From: Astragalus membranaceus
Taxonomy: Eukaryota; Streptophyta; Magnoliopsida; Fabales; Fabaceae
Assembly (NCBI GenBank): GCA_039519185.1
Contig: CM076848.1
Location: 60,042,778 to 60,106,777 of the forward strand
Length of the DNA stretch: 64,000 bases
Direction of reading: 5' to 3'
Of the stretch, positions 10,960 to 23,784 are shown piece after piece. Made by a program: the position numbers and the translations under genes. The notes under the pieces are model-generated. The model searched no databases and was not told the origin of the DNA. It was given only the letters and a program-made list of their open reading frames with translations. Position 1 is the stretch's first letter, and each line of letters opens with the position of its first letter.

Positions 10960-11035
<76 letters not shown>
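10960..11035. repeat. (AT)n microsatellite, about 76 bp
   Basis: Longest uninterrupted AT dinucleotide tract in the window. Confidence 0.97.
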
Positions 11036-11040
<5 letters not shown>

Positions 11041-11243
11041 ATTATTGAATAAGGTATCCAAGCTTAGTATTCCACAAAATCATCCTTTAATAAAATAGTG
11101 TGTAATTATGGGTTTTCACTATATCTAATTAATAGCTAAAATTAATGTCTCCTATTTAAATTATAATTACAATTATATATAGATATACAATTATATATAA
11201 ATAAAAATGATGAGAGCATTGCGGAGGCTCCATGGGTCTCCTT

Positions 11244-11246
<3 letters not shown>

Positions 11247-11293
<47 letters not shown>
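11247..11293. repeat. (AT)n microsatellite, 47 bp
   Basis: AT dinucleotide tract ending in a short GATA run. Confidence 0.97.
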
Positions 11294-11295
<2 letters not shown>

Positions 11296-11460
11296 TAGAT
11301 AGTTGAATCTTGCTAAATACTCCCTCCGGTCCCATTTATAATTGAAAAATCACTTTTTTTTATTGAACAACTGATGTATATGGCCTATATAGACTAAAAT
11401 CCAGATATATCAATTATACAATAAACTTAAAAAATAATTTTTCTCTTATAAAAGAGCACA

Positions 11461-11874
11461 CGAGGGAATTCAATGAATGTACCCTAAATCGAGAGACAGA
11501 ATCGTCTACAACTTGTATTAAAATGAAACTTTTTAAAAGTTTCCTTGATTTTTAATAGGAGTAGTCTAGGCTATCACATCACATTGTTCTATGCCGGAGA
11601 ATCAATAAATTAAGGAGAAAATGATATTATTGCTTTAATGTACTATCGCAGTGGAGTAGATTGTATATAAGTGCTTTTGTTATAACCAACCACAAGCCAC
11701 AAGAGGAATGAATTCTGCCATCATATCAGGAATTAATGCCATTTTGCAAGAATTAAAGCATTAACTCACCCATAAGACCAAGTTCTCCTCTCCTGGGGAC
11801 CTTCTCACTTCAATTGGCTTCTGACCAGTAATGAGCTCCAATAAAACCACTCCAAAAGCATAAACAGAAGTCTT
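11461..11874 (+). repeat. 414-bp direct repeat, copy 2
   Basis: Pairs with 9597-10010. To its right the kinase exon continues to a splice acceptor, so this copy sits in the more original context. Confidence 0.9.
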
Positions 11875-11893
11875 GTCTGATACTTTCAATTGG
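11770..11893 (-). pseudogene. Receptor-like kinase exon (kinase subdomain IX)
   Basis: A single minus-strand exon between a TTGACAG acceptor (11894) and a GTGAGT donor (11769). It encodes QLKVSDKTSVYAFG, then VVLLELITGQKPIEVRR and EENLVLW, which is the subdomain IX stretch of plant receptor-like kinases. The family has an invariant Asp in the (S/T)DVYAFG motif; here the residue is Ser (TSVYAFG), which should break the catalytic loop contact. No neighbouring kinase exons are visible on either side. I read it as a gene fragment. Confidence 0.75.
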
Positions 11894-14825
11894 CTGTCAA
11901 TACACACAATACTCCCAACTTGAAATATATCTATGAAATTAATCGACAGTTGCTACCTTCCTATCTGATAAAATATACTCCCTTTTTAACAATAATTAGG
12001 ATATTGTCTGTAACCGTTGGAACATTTTAGTTCAATGAATGGAACTTACATAACACCTTATACTTTTCATGTATTACAATTAAATTGAATATTAAACAAA
12101 CAAAAAATATTTTACTTCTTTTTTCACGAGTATCCTACTAGCGTAAATATAATACTCTTTTTAGACTCATTTATAAGAACAAAATCTAACCCCACATATG
12201 GTAAAAAATTTAGTTAAGTAAATATAATACTCTTTTTGACACTCCTAGTTTTATTTTTTTTTACATTCTGCTACTATTTTTCTCTTTCTATTCCTAGTTA
12301 CTCTTTCCTATTGCACCTCCAGAGCAGTTGGTAGTGTAATTACGAGGTAGTTTTGGTTACTCAAAAATAATATATGTATTTGGATAATTAGGTTTATTTT
12401 AAATTTAGCTACTCCAATAATATGTTATTTACCTACTCCAACTAACTTTATTTGTCTAATGAGTTAAAAGAACAATAACAAGTCATTTAGTTTAATTAGT
12501 CTCATTTGATCAAAAAAAAAATCTATTATTATCACAAACAAATATGGTGATTTTTGTTAACTCGATGATTTTAGTCTTTTTATTTACTTTGACAATTTTG
12601 GTCATTTTTCTTAATTTCACAATTTTCCCCGCAAAATCATATATTATTTGCACTTCTGATCCTCAAAAATCTTGAATTTTGGAAAAATAAGGGAATAAAA
12701 TTGCACAATCCATGATTTTTAACAACCAAAAGTACAAAGAAAAATCACAAAGACCAAAATTATCAAATTATAAGAGAAAAATATGTTTAATTGATATACA
12801 CCATCGCTGTAAAAACTTTTTAAGGTAAGTGAGATAAAGTCAAACATTTGTTATGATGTGTTGTTTCGTGATTGACTGGCATTGTAAAAAAAATTCTACA
12901 CGACGATATATATTAATTGTTAAATTAAATCGTTTGACCACAATGAAAGATAAATATATAAAGAGAAGAAGCGAATGAGACAAGAATAGAGCATTTGCAT
13001 TATAATTTTGAAAGTGTATTTTACAATGCTACATAGGTCCTCTTTATAGGATACAAATCATGTATGTTACAAACATATGAATGGTCTAACATAATATGTC
13101 ATTAGCATATCAAATTAAGACCAATAACAATGTGTAATGACTTTTACTCAATGGAGTTATAGAGCATGGAATATAAAAACATAGGAATGTGGACATTCGC
13201 AAACTATTCATAACACTCCCCATTGGATATCCATTAAGGATATGTCTCATTGAAACCTTACTAAGAAAATACATAGTGGGTTTACTGAAGGAAAAAGAGT
13301 ACAATATGTCTTATGCGGGAACTGTCTCGTTAAAAACATTTCCAGGAAAACCCAATGGGATAAAACCATGGCGAAGGAAAAAAGAGTACAGTTTAAGCAT
13401 CAATGCCAACATTTAAATTTTCTCCCCGACACATTTGAACCATTATACATCGTAATATATCCTCTTTTCATTTGAGTTTTGCAGTCAGCATTGTTTTCAA
13501 GACCCTTTCTTTGAATTATTTGTATTTGAGTCTGATAGGATGAAACGATAACTATAGATTGTTTGTAGATCATAACAGTGATCCAATGTCACCACATGTA
13601 GGAAATAGAAGGTTTGGAATCTAACTCGATTTGGATCAACAAAAAAAAAATACCTCGTATCTATTTGCATGGTTAATTTTAAACATATATTCATGAAATA
13701 ATTGTTTCATTTGTATCATGAAAATATAAAACATAATTGTTTTACCAATTTTTTTAAAAAAAGTAAACAAAAAGAGAATTTTGAAAAGAAAAAAAAAGAA
13801 TTTTTAAAAACAAAAGACTGCGCGCGTCAGTCTCTCGTTGTCGCTCCATATTGCCTTCCCCGTTGCCGCTCTCGTTGTCACTTGTTTATATTTTTTTTAT
13901 TCTAGATCGTTTTTTATTAATTTAATCATTTTAATTAAATTATTAGCAAAAAGGTTAATTTGGAATTTTTGATAGTGATTAAATTTTTCCTGACAATTGT
14001 TTGTGGTTAAATTGATTGGTTTTGACATTTTCCTAACACTTGATTTTAATATATTGTATTGATGATCATTACAATATATTGAAATTAGCGGCAGTTTTAC
14101 CAAACTGGTGTCGCTCCCATTGTCGTTCCTGTTGCTATTGTAGTGCAGTTGTCGTTGGCTAAATAGTTGCCGCTCTCGTTGCACCTCTCTCGTTCCCAAT
14201 CTCATTGTTAGTATTTCGTTGCCTCTCTAGTTGTTAGTGGTTAAATTAATTGATTTTTGTAGTTGTTAAATTTTTAGATAATTTAATATTAATTTAATCA
14301 TTTTAATAAAATTATTAAATTATTTTCAAAATAAAACTTATTAGATGATTTATATTAATTTAATATTAATAATTTAAAAAAAAAACTATTAAATTATTAA
14401 ATAGTTTAATCATTTGAATAAAATTAACTCAATTCTCTCTCTATTAAATTATTAACTATTTAATCAACTCTCTCTCTCTCTCTCTCTCAATCAACTCACC
14501 CCCTCACTCTCACCTCACCCCACTCTTTCCCTGCACACGTCCCCCACTCTCTCTGTCAATAAATTCTCCCTTTCTCTCACTCTCTCTGCCAGCTTTATAC
14601 TTTTGCTTTTTTTTGCGTCGGGTCTTTTGATCTGGGGCAGTCTGACTGTGGTAGATTTTGTCACCTGCGCGTCAGCTGCTGCCGTCTGTAAAAGGGTCAA
14701 AAAGCTGCATAATTTGTGGCATTTAGTGGCGCTTTGACGAAAATGCCCCAAATTTTAGACAGGTGACAATTGCGTGAGATGTCTAAAATAGACATTTTGC
14801 TGACACTTGATTTTATTATATTGTA
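11894..14825. other. Gene-free AT-rich stretch with LTR remnants
   Basis: No supported gene. About 12960-13440 resembles the end of a plant copia-type LTR element (phrases such as CACTCCCCATTGGATATCC and GGAAAACCCAATGGGA recur in such remnants), but I see no paired LTR. About 13800-14760 has pyrimidine-rich and (CT)n runs near 14470-14490. Confidence 0.35.
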
Positions 14826-15111
14826 CTCGCTCCATTTCAAAATAATTGTCGTTTAAGGTTTTTACACACATATTAAGAAATGCAATGATTAGAGGAAAGA
14901 GAATAGATATTTTACCAAATCATCCTTACCAATAACTATTGGTGTCCACAATCATTAATGCAAAGTAGAAGTAATATATTGTAATTAGAGTACATAAGGG
15001 GTATAATTGGAAAGAATTAATTAATATTGTATTGAAAATCGAAAATTAATGACATTCATTTTGGAACAAATTTTGTTTATTAAAGTGACAATTATTTTGA
15101 AAGGGAGGGAG
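14826..15111. mobile_element. Small MITE with CTCNCTCC termini
   Basis: A 286-bp element with inverted termini CTCGCTCCATTTCAAAATAA at the left and the complement of TTATTTTGAAAGGGAGGGAG at the right, flanked on both sides by TTGTA. It has no coding capacity. The termini resemble Stowaway-type elements (TA target). Confidence 0.7.
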
Positions 15112-15347
15112 TTGTAGATATATACATATATATTCATAGTCTATCTATCCATTCATCCATCCACACTCCCTTTCCAACATTTTCTCAATGATCGGATGAA
15201 GCACTTGTGTAGATTCTCTCAATTAGTGGAAATGAGACCACTAAATTAGTAGAACACACATAAATTTTATCCGATCATAAAAAATGGTTAGATCCTCTCA
15301 ATTGATTGTGGGGACTAGAATTAAATTTATCAAAATAATTAATTATA

Positions 15348-16620
15348 GGCTTAAAGGTACTTTTAGTCCCTGCAATTGTCAAAATAATCCAGTTTAGTCC
15401 CTGCAATTCCAAAACTTTTAAAATAGTCCCTGCAATTACTAAACGTTACTCCTTTAGTCCCTGCTGTTAGTTTAGTTTTGACACCGTTATGTTTTGATGA
15501 TGTGGCAGCATTTGTAGGTGATGTGTCATTACACGTATGCAGACACGTGTTTTGTATTTGGTGATGTGTCATTACTCTCTCAATTTCACTCTCTCAATTT
15601 CACTTTCTCTCTCAATAAAAATAAAACACTTCTGGTTCATCTTCTTCCATGTAAGAATCCGGAAACTCATCCAAAACAAAATCCAGATCTGCCATCATCC
15701 CAGAACTTCATCGTCCAAAACGAAAACGAAACAACATCATCCAACATCTGCCATCAGAACGAAACAACAAATCGAAAACGAAAACCCACATCCAGAACGA
15801 AACAACAAAACGAAATTTAAGAAGAAGAAGAAGAAATCGTTTCATCGCGAAGAGAAATCTGGATCATTTCATCGTTCCAAATCTGGAATCGTTTCTCACC
15901 ATTCTTTTGAGACATTGGTAACGGAGAGACTTTTGAGACACTGGAATTTCACCCTTCGGTATTTTGAGAAGCAAAAAATGTGGCTTCTTTGACATAACAG
16001 ATATTTTTGTACAACAACAATAGAATGTCAGTGCCCGTTGATGCCAATATGAGTGAGAAACAGATTGTTTGAGAAGGAGTAGGGAAGAGGGACAAAGTAG
16101 ATCTGGTTGTGATAATGTGGATAGTGTGGTGTATTTTCTTTTACTATTTATTATTATTCTCACCCCCTTTTGTTGCTGTGTTTTTTAATCCCTTCCGTTT
16201 TGTTGTTTCATTCAATCTTGGGTGCTGTTTGGATTGTTGTAGACCAAGATGGAAGATCTAGACGATGAAGTTCTGGGTTTTGTTATTGAGTAAGTACTGG
16301 TTTAATTTTTTATTTTTAATTGAGAAGATGGAAGAAGAGAGAAGATGGAAGAAGAAGAAGATGGAAGAAGAAGAAGAAGAAGAAGAGAGAAGATGGAAGA
16401 AGAAGAAGAAGAAGCAGAGAGAAGATGGAAGAAGAGAGAACAGTGGCATCCCTGTTGGCTGCCACATCATCAAAAGATAACAGTGTTAACCCTTAACTAA
16501 CAGCAGGGACTAAAAGTAGTAACGTTTAGTAATTGCAGGGACTATTTTAAACGTTTTGGAATTGCAGGGACTAAACTGGATTATTTTGACATTTGCAGGG
16601 ACTAAAAGTACCTTTAAGCC
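15348..16620. mobile_element. Non-autonomous MULE (Mutator-like element)
   Basis: A 1273-bp element bounded by a perfect 9-bp TSD, TTAATTATA (15339-15347 and 16621-16629), the Mutator signature. The termini are inverted repeats of about 130 bp that start GGCTTAAAGGTACTTTTAG and contain several TAGTCCCTGCAATT units. The interior (about 15490-16480) contains a purine-rich (GAA)n stretch near 16325-16440 and open frames of up to 151 codons without recognisable homology. It could be a Pack-MULE carrying host sequence, but I cannot name a source. Confidence 0.88.
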
Positions 16621-16629
16621 TTAATTATA

Positions 16630-18897
16630 TGCCCATCATCAATGTTTTGTTCTCTTGTAAAAAAAATCAATGTTTTGTCTCTGTCTCTCCAAATATAACC
16701 CTCGATTTCTTTTGAAAAATGCAGACCACTCCTCAAAAAACCGACTACATTAACAAAATATAAAAAAAATGCACATAAAACAATTATAGCTCATAGAAGC
16801 TAGCTCAGGTATTTCTTGTAAGCTTAGATTATCTTTTATAGAAGCTTGTTTATTTCTTGTGAACTTAGATTAGCTTTTGTTTTTTGTTATTTCATCGTGA
16901 ATGTATTCTGCAAAAGTTTATAATATTTTTCTTTTCTTTATTTTAACAAAAAAATATTTTTCTTTACTCACGTTAATTCTTTTTTTATGATCCCCCACTG
17001 GCCAAGTTCATATTGGAAGATGTCAATAAAAAGGAAATTCCATTGTTCTCGTGTACTCTTTTATTAAATGTGTTGTCTTTAACCTTGTGAACATCTACAT
17101 TAACCATCGTCTGTCACACTTTGCCCAATTGATCTAAATCTGGATTCTTTGGATATAAAGATGTTTAGCAAATTATTTGGCCTCTAATGCTAGTGGCAAA
17201 TTCTTTGCATTTGTCTTCTTACAATGAAACTGAGCCATAAACTTTCTTCTTTTTTGGGTTTACTTCACGTTAATTATAAACAAAACCAACCACGTAAACA
17301 AAAACAACTCAGGTTTGGTAATATTTCATTTTCTTTAAACTAAAAGCATTAAAATCATGTAAGTATTCCAGCTTAACCAAGGTCCTGGGTTCGAATCCAG
17401 TCTTGGACATGTAGGAGTGTTAAATCTCTTGAGGGAGAGTTTTGCCCCCCACTGTGGTCATGGGAGAGAATACATATTCCTTATTGGCTTATCAAAAAAA
17501 AAAACATATTCCTTATTGATGGTCTACGTTCATCGATTGTCAATGAAATTAAATTTGATTAAGTTAGGAAGTAACCCGTAACCTGTACTATAGGTTAGTA
17601 TTTTTTTTGACGCAAAGTACTATACGTTATTAAGCACCCCCTTTCCTGAGTACAACCTTATAGTTTAAGTAACTTCAAATTAAGTATATTGGTATATAGT
17701 TCAGTTGTTTTAAGATGGCTTTTACCAGATTAGTATTTGGATAATATTCCAATATATATTTGTGTTGGGAATTTATTTACATCTTTAATTAATAGGAAGC
17801 GGTGCTGGATCCATCCACGTGATTTGGATGCATATGCAGCTTATAGAACCCTTAGTATGAGCCTCCCATGGAAGAAAGGAATACATAAAAAATGGATCAT
17901 CTCCGTCATTCTTTTCTCTCTATCACAAAATAAAAAGATGAAAAGCGGTCGAAGATGATTAAAAAATAGGAAGACAATAGAGTGACATTACAAGGGAGAT
18001 AAAGATGATAGGGAGAGAGTAAAGAGGATCAAATTAAAGTCCAAATAAATATGGTAACTTCTTACAAATTTATACTGCCAAAGGGATGAGTTGTGCTGTC
18101 TCTTCCAATTGATTCTTAATCAGTTGTTTGAATACAAGTTGCATTGTATTTAAAATAATGCAAACTTCTAAAAAGTGGTATAGCATAACTCAATGGCACT
18201 GTCATACTTTTAGGTAGTATTAGGCGTTAGCTTTAGCTAAAATAATAAAATATAGGGATCAAATCTGCGGGGCCATTTATTTAGCCTCTGTTTCTTTGTC
18301 ATTGGTATTCCTATTTGTAGTTGACTGGTCAAAACATTTTATAAGTGGCCAAAGCATTTTCTAACTTTGGTATTGTACACATCACATATTTTCCCCTCTT
18401 GACATGTGGCTATGCCATGCATACACACGTTCTTTCATGCCTCTCAAACCTCTAGGTCTCCTTTCCATGTGGCTGTATTATGCATATATATACACCTTTA
18501 CAGACTCATACATGTATTTACATGCACTAATTTATGAGATTACTTGGTACAAAAATAAAGTTTAAACATCTAAAAACCTAACATATAGTATCTAAAAACA
18601 ACTTAATACTATGCGCATAGCAGATATCTACCAACTTAGTAATAAAGCAAAGTTTCAATATTGCATAAGCAATCCAACAAGTGTCATTTTAGGCATGTAT
18701 GGGAAAAAATAACCATAGTGTTGCAGACTCGTTCAGGTACAGTACTCTACAAACACCTTAGACAACTACTCCAGATTTCTTTCCCCCACAAGTCTATATA
18801 CATTCTAAAAAGTACTGAATTCTTCAACGATATAAACATATGCAATTTTAGCAAATTCCAACTTACCTCTTGAGATTTCCCCTTTGTAAAAAGCTCT
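16630..18897. other. Intergenic stretch, no supported gene
   Basis: AT-rich. The only RNA-polymerase-III-like hint is GGTTCGAATCC at about 17389-17399 (tRNA B-box consensus), followed by an A-run near 17500, which suggests a 5'-truncated SINE. The last few hundred bases before 18898 are probably the 3' flank of the NYN gene. Confidence 0.4.
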
Positions 18898-19511
18898 TCA
18901 TACATTTGATGTCTTCTTTTTCTTCTTGTTCTCCTTCTTCTTCTTCTTGTTCTTCTTCTCTTTGTCATTTGATATCTTCTTCTCAAACTTAGCTCCCAGT
19001 ACATTTCCCTTGGTAATCATCAAATCCTCCCAATAGATATACATCGTTGAAGCTTGTTGTATTTCTTCACTCATAATGTTTCTCGATCTTGCCTATTGCA
19101 ACAACAAAATATCCCTTTTCCTTTGCACTTTCCATTAATTCTGCGAAGTAACGGTCCCCAGAGATGACTATGATGACTCCGGGCATTGTGCCCTGTGGTA
19201 TGGGCCGGTTGACCAAAGCCCCCAAATCCCGATATAAGCATCAAAGTAATCTAAAAAATACACACCGTTAGAAACTTAGAATTTAAGAGAGAGGGAAAGA
19301 AGAGAAAATGATTTTCATTCTTACCTTCAGTTGGAGTGAACCACGTTCCTTTCTGCAATTCAGGTTGATATTTAAACCTGTTTGGCTCTCCATAGCTATA
19401 CCAGGCGATATGAGTTGAAGGTATATCATTAAACTTTAGTGCAACTTTACCATACGATTTGAGGAGATCAACAGTTTGAGATAGGTTGAGTCTAGCGTTT
19501 TCCGAGTCCAT
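18898..19511 (-). pseudogene. NYN-domain (limkain-b1-type) putative nuclease, frameshifted
   Basis: Exon 1 (19511 to about 19325) starts MDSENARLNLSQ and reads KFNDIPSTHIAWYSYGEPN up to a GGTAAG donor. After an intron with a TTTTTTAG acceptor (near 19249), exon 2 reads DYFDAYIGIWG. Then the frame breaks (near 19215) and resumes in another frame with PGVIIVISGDRYFAELMESA and KGYFVVAIGK. It breaks again near 19110 before EEIQQASTMYIYWEDLM and a lysine-rich tail with stop at 18898. Order and motifs fit plant NYN/limkain-b1 proteins (PIN-like metal-dependent RNA nucleases): an acidic DSEN start and the SGDR-F block. The usual second Asp of SGDRDF is Tyr here. Two single-base frame changes argue for a pseudogene or sequencing errors. 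Confidence 0.6.
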
Positions 19512-19689
19512 AAAAACCGTTGCATTACTGTATCCTAGCTACCGCTGGGAAATGCGAAGCAGGAAAGGGTGACGTGGCACTGTCAGAGGGAAAATGTGAC
19601 GAAGAAGAACAGAGTCTAAAGCCCAGCGTCGGATGATGCGGAGAAAATGGATGAGAAAATGTCGAACCCGCACAGCTTATCAGAATTGT

Positions 19690-20010
19690 GATTCCTAGTT
19701 GTCATTATCAAATTTGTCATTCAGAACGATGAAAGCAGTAGTTTGAATAAAGAACAATGCTTGCCATTTCTTTTTATGCACAACCAAAATCTATTTTTTT
19801 ATATAAAAAAAGATCGAAACTTTTCGTTGAAAATTATAGCAACCTAAAATCAAGACAAAAGTTACAAATAAGAAAAGTACCTTTTGCTTCAGAAATGAGA
19901 CTAATGCCATGGAATCCCTGCCTCGTGATTGCAGCGAAGAAGACTATCTTGGTACTAGAACGGACGACGGCCAATTTCTATTTTTGTTTTTCGTGAGTGT
20001 TATTGACTTC
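19690..20010. repeat. Diverged segmental repeat, copy 1
   Basis: Shares a long diverged match with 31575-31670 plus 32860-33112. Common stretches include TTTGAATAAAGAACA, AAAAAAAGATCGAAACTTTTC, GTTACAAATAAGAAAAGTACC and GACGGCCAATTTCTATTT. In the other copy the match is interrupted by a Helitron. No coding sense is evident. Confidence 0.8.
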
Positions 20011-20131
20011 ACAGAATCATAAAGAAAGAAGAAGGAAATGTTTTCATTGAATCTTATTGAAACTAAAACTCCATTGAAAGGAGCACGGAAAAAGAACGAA
20101 AAACTCAGAGAAAGACTTTGATAATCAGTAA

Positions 20132-21920
20132 TCTAATATAGATTTATACCAATAACCGCAATTGATTTTAACAATACCCTTCCATTTATCTATTTGACAC
20201 CTCAAAATTTTGAAGGTAAAAATGTCATTAAACTCTTTTTTTTTCTCTTTATTCTTACACTATCTTTATTACTTTTCACTTTTCTCTTGCACACTCTTCC
20301 TTCCTTTTTTCTCCTTCTCCTTACACTCTCTTTCCTCCTTTTCACTCTCTTTCATCCTTTTTTTCTTTTTACTTTACTTTTCCCATAAAAAATTATTCTC
20401 TTTCTCTTATCACTTCACTTTAATTTTTTTAACTAAATTTCTAAATTTATACAAACACTACTTCAATTAAAAAATTTGAAGACTACTACTATAAACCTAC
20501 TATCTAACTTAATGACTATTTAAATTAGTAATTAATATTTAAAACAAATATTTCTTATTGATAATCTAATATTTAATTTTTATTATCTACTATAATCTAC
20601 TAATCAACTAAAATAATCATTTGAAACTACGAGATAACTGCACTGATAAATAAAAAACACGGGATAACTGGAGTGATATTTATAATTTTTTTGACAATTT
20701 ATAATTAAAAAAACACGGGATTAATAATTACCACGGATATTTATAAAATTTTTTGACAATTTATAATTAATATTTTCCATTGATAATTATAATTTTGGAA
20801 AACTACTAAAAACCTAGTATCTAAAAAAACACAGGATAACTGCAGTTTATAGTATATTTTTGCAGTTATCCCCTGTTTTTTTGATAGATTATAGTAGATT
20901 ATTGTAAATATCCCGTGTTTTTTTAGTAGATTATAGTATATTTGTCATTGATAATTAAATTTTTTGAAGACTACTATAAACCTACTATCTAAAAAACTAT
21001 AATATTTAATGACTATTTAAATTACTAATTATTATTTAAAAGAATTATTTTTAATTGATAATCTACTATCTACTATAATCTACTATCAACTAAAATAATC
21101 AATTGAAACTACCAGATAACTGCACTGATATATAAAAAATACGGGGATAATTGCAGTCTAAAAAAACACGGGATTAATATTTGCCATTGATAATTATAAT
21201 TTTTGAAAACTACTATCTAAAAAAACAAGAAGGCTTAATGACTATTTAAACTGATTAATATTTAAAACACACGCGACAAATATTTGTCACTAATACCTAA
21301 AAAGGACAAATAATTGTTACTGATATATAAAAAAACACGGGATAAATATTTTTTATTGATAATCTACTATCTATCTTTTACTATTTACAATAATCTACTA
21401 ATCAACTCAAATAATCAATTGAAACTATGAGATAACTGCACTGATACATAAAAAAAACTGGACAACTGCACTGATATATAAAAAAATACTGAGATAACTG
21501 CAATGATATATATAAAAACACGAGATAGTTGCACTGATATATAAAAAAAAAATGGGAGAACAACACTGATATATAAAAAACACTGCACTGATATATAAAA
21601 ACACACGGGATAAATGCACATATTATTTTTAAATAATACTTTTACATTTTTAGTTTTAATATTTATCAATTTTTTATTTGAAACTCCTTTTTTAACTGCT
21701 TTAAATTTTTCTTTATTTTCATGGGGTAATGTTCAGACTATTTAAATACTGTCTAAATTCATTCATAAAAAGAACACGACAGCACACGTGCGTATGCAAG
21801 TCATCCTCTATATTTTACAATTGATTTTAGATTAATGACATTTCAAATTAACGTTTCTATTTGAGGTAATCGTGTCACGTAACGCGATCGGCCCGTGCGG
21901 ATGCACGGGTATAGTACTAG
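20132..21920 (+). mobile_element. Non-autonomous Helitron
   Basis: The 3' end is textbook: the stem CCCGTGC-GGAT-GCACGGG (21892-21909), then TATAGTACTAG, ending CTAG with a host T at 21921. The proposed 5' end is TCTAATATAG after host A at 20131. The interior is AT-rich and contains many near-repeats of GATAACTGCACTGATATATAAAAAA (about 20620-21610). No Rep/helicase coding sequence is present, so movement would need an autonomous partner. The 5' boundary is less certain than the 3' one. Confidence 0.75.
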
Positions 21921-22494
21921 TTCATTGAAAACTAAATGTTTACAAGTCAAGACTATATACAAGAAGAAGAGTAAAGTCTAACTAATCCTAACTGTACGGT
22001 AACAAACTAACCAAACAGTAACTACTTAAGCAGAATAAAAAAACCACTAACTAAGTGTTAGTAGAACTGTTAGTAGAACTAACAGTTCTAATTAATGTAC
22101 ATATGGCTTAATTAAAATATGAGTAATTAAAATATGAGGAGTGCTATATAAAGGGTGGGGTGTTTTTTTTTGTTACCCCCCCCCCCCCCCCCCACATGTA
22201 CCTTATACCCTTCCATTTTGACCAAACGGACCAAAATACCCCTAAAACATTGTTAAAAAAGGAATTTATTTCTCATTCCATCATATTTCCAGAAAAAGTA
22301 AGATTTTTTTGAGGTATTTCTGGAATACCCTAGAAATTAACCTTCCGGAAATACCTCAATTTAGCGTATTTTGGGAATGTTTTTTTTTTTAAAATTTCGT
22401 TTTAATTATTTTTTTTTTTGCTTTTTCAGTGGCAACCAGAACAGGAAACCTAGGCGAGCTTTCAGGAGCAGGACGAGTGTTGCGCCCGAAAAAA
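21691..22494 (+). repeat. 804-bp tandem duplication, unit 1
   Basis: Unit 1 is repeated at 22495-23297 almost without change (an 18-C run becomes 17 C). The unit spans the Helitron 3' end, intervening DNA, the MULE 5' terminus and the first 16 bp of the solo LTR. The duplication is therefore younger than all three insertions. Confidence 0.95.
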
Positions 22495-23297
22495 TTTAAC
22501 TGCTTTAAATTTTTCTTTATTTTCATGGGGTAATGTTCAGACTATTTAAATACTGTCTAAATTCATTCATAAAAAGAACACGACAGCACACGTGCGTATG
22601 CAAGTCATCCTCTATATTTTACAATTGATTTTAGATTAATGACATTTCAAATTAACGTTTCTATTTGAGGTAATCGTGTCACGTAACGCGATCGGCCCGT
22701 GCGGATGCACGGGTATAGTACTAGTTCATTGAAAACTAAATGTTTACAAGTCAAGACTATATACAAGAAGAAGAGTAAAGTCTAACTAATCCTAACTGTA
22801 CGGTAACAAACTAACCAAACAGTAACTACTTAAGCAGAATAAAAAAACCACTAACTAAGTGTTAGTAGAACTGTTAGTAGAACTAACAGTTCTAATTAAT
22901 GTACATATGGCTTAATTAAAATATGAGTAATTAAAATATGAGGAGTGCTATATAAAGGGTGGGGTGTTTTTTTTTGTTACCCCCCCCCCCCCCCCCACAT
23001 GTACCTTATACCCTTCCATTTTGACCAAACGGACCAAAATACCCCTAAAACATTGTTAAAAAAGGAATTTATTTCTCATTCCATCATATTTCCAGAAAAA
23101 GTAAGATTTTTTTGAGGTATTTCTGGAATACCCTAGAAATTAACCTTCCGGAAATACCTCAATTTAGCGTATTTTGGGAATGTTTTTTTTTTTAAAATTT
23201 CGTTTTAATTATTTTTTTTTTTGCTTTTTCAGTGGCAACCAGAACAGGAAACCTAGGCGAGCTTTCAGGAGCAGGACGAGTGTTGCGCCCGAAAAAG
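22495..23297 (+). repeat. 804-bp tandem duplication, unit 2
   Basis: Second unit; continues uninterrupted into the rest of the LTR, so this copy is contiguous with the complete MULE. It contains a second Helitron 3' hairpin (22696-22713, CTAG at 22721). Confidence 0.95.
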
Positions 23298-23784
23298 TCC
23301 CCGAGGGAGAACCTTCCTCGTTCACAACTTTTCCTAAGACAATGAAGCCGCCACCAATATTTATTAAGGAAAATATTAGGAAAACCTTTTTTGGAAAGCG
23401 ATTGGTCTTGCAAAACTAGAGAATAGGGTTCGGGGGTCGGTTACGCGCAGGAAAGGTGTTAGCACCCCACACGTCCTCTCTACTGAGAGGGAACCTTTAA
23501 TTAAATGTGTGGTTTTAGTGTGTTGACTTGAAAATACTTAATTTTGCCTCTCTACTTCTTATTGAACAATTCTTAATGAAAATCTTTATTTATCATGAAA
23601 AAGAAAAAAGCGGAAGAATGGGTTTTTAGAAAAAAAAAACGCTTGACGGGACATGGCCCGCTCCTACGTATCTCCCGGTGCGATGGAGAACTCAAAGCTA
23701 CGTAGTTCTTCTTTATCCTGAAAAAAGGTTTTTGTCTTTTATCTTTTTAATGAGTTTTCGAAATAGGACGAGCATTTAGTGAAT

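Larger units (their letters stand above)
10011..11460. other. AT-rich spacer between the two 414-bp repeats
   Basis: No gene. It holds three (AT)n tracts and, at about 11320-11460, one half of a MITE-like inverted repeat starting TACTCCCTCCGGTCCC that is cut off by the second 414-bp repeat. Confidence 0.6.

Noticed and set aside
9597..11874. Interpretation of the 414-bp repeats as LTRs
   Set aside because: They do not start TG or end CA, have no TSD, and contain part of a kinase exon.
14120..14150. TTGTAGTG as the missing right end of the CACTA at 292
   Set aside because: The motif at about 14136 lacks the adjoining TTTTC terminus and any GCGACGGA subterminal repeats; a chance match.
15537..15992. 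151-codon open frame inside the MULE
   Set aside because: No recognisable domain, lysine/asparagine-rich, and overlapped by another open frame; insufficient support for a CDS.
17385..17405. tRNA gene suggested by GGTTCGAATCC
   Set aside because: Only the B box is present; no A box, acceptor stem or cloverleaf can be drawn. It fits a SINE remnant better.
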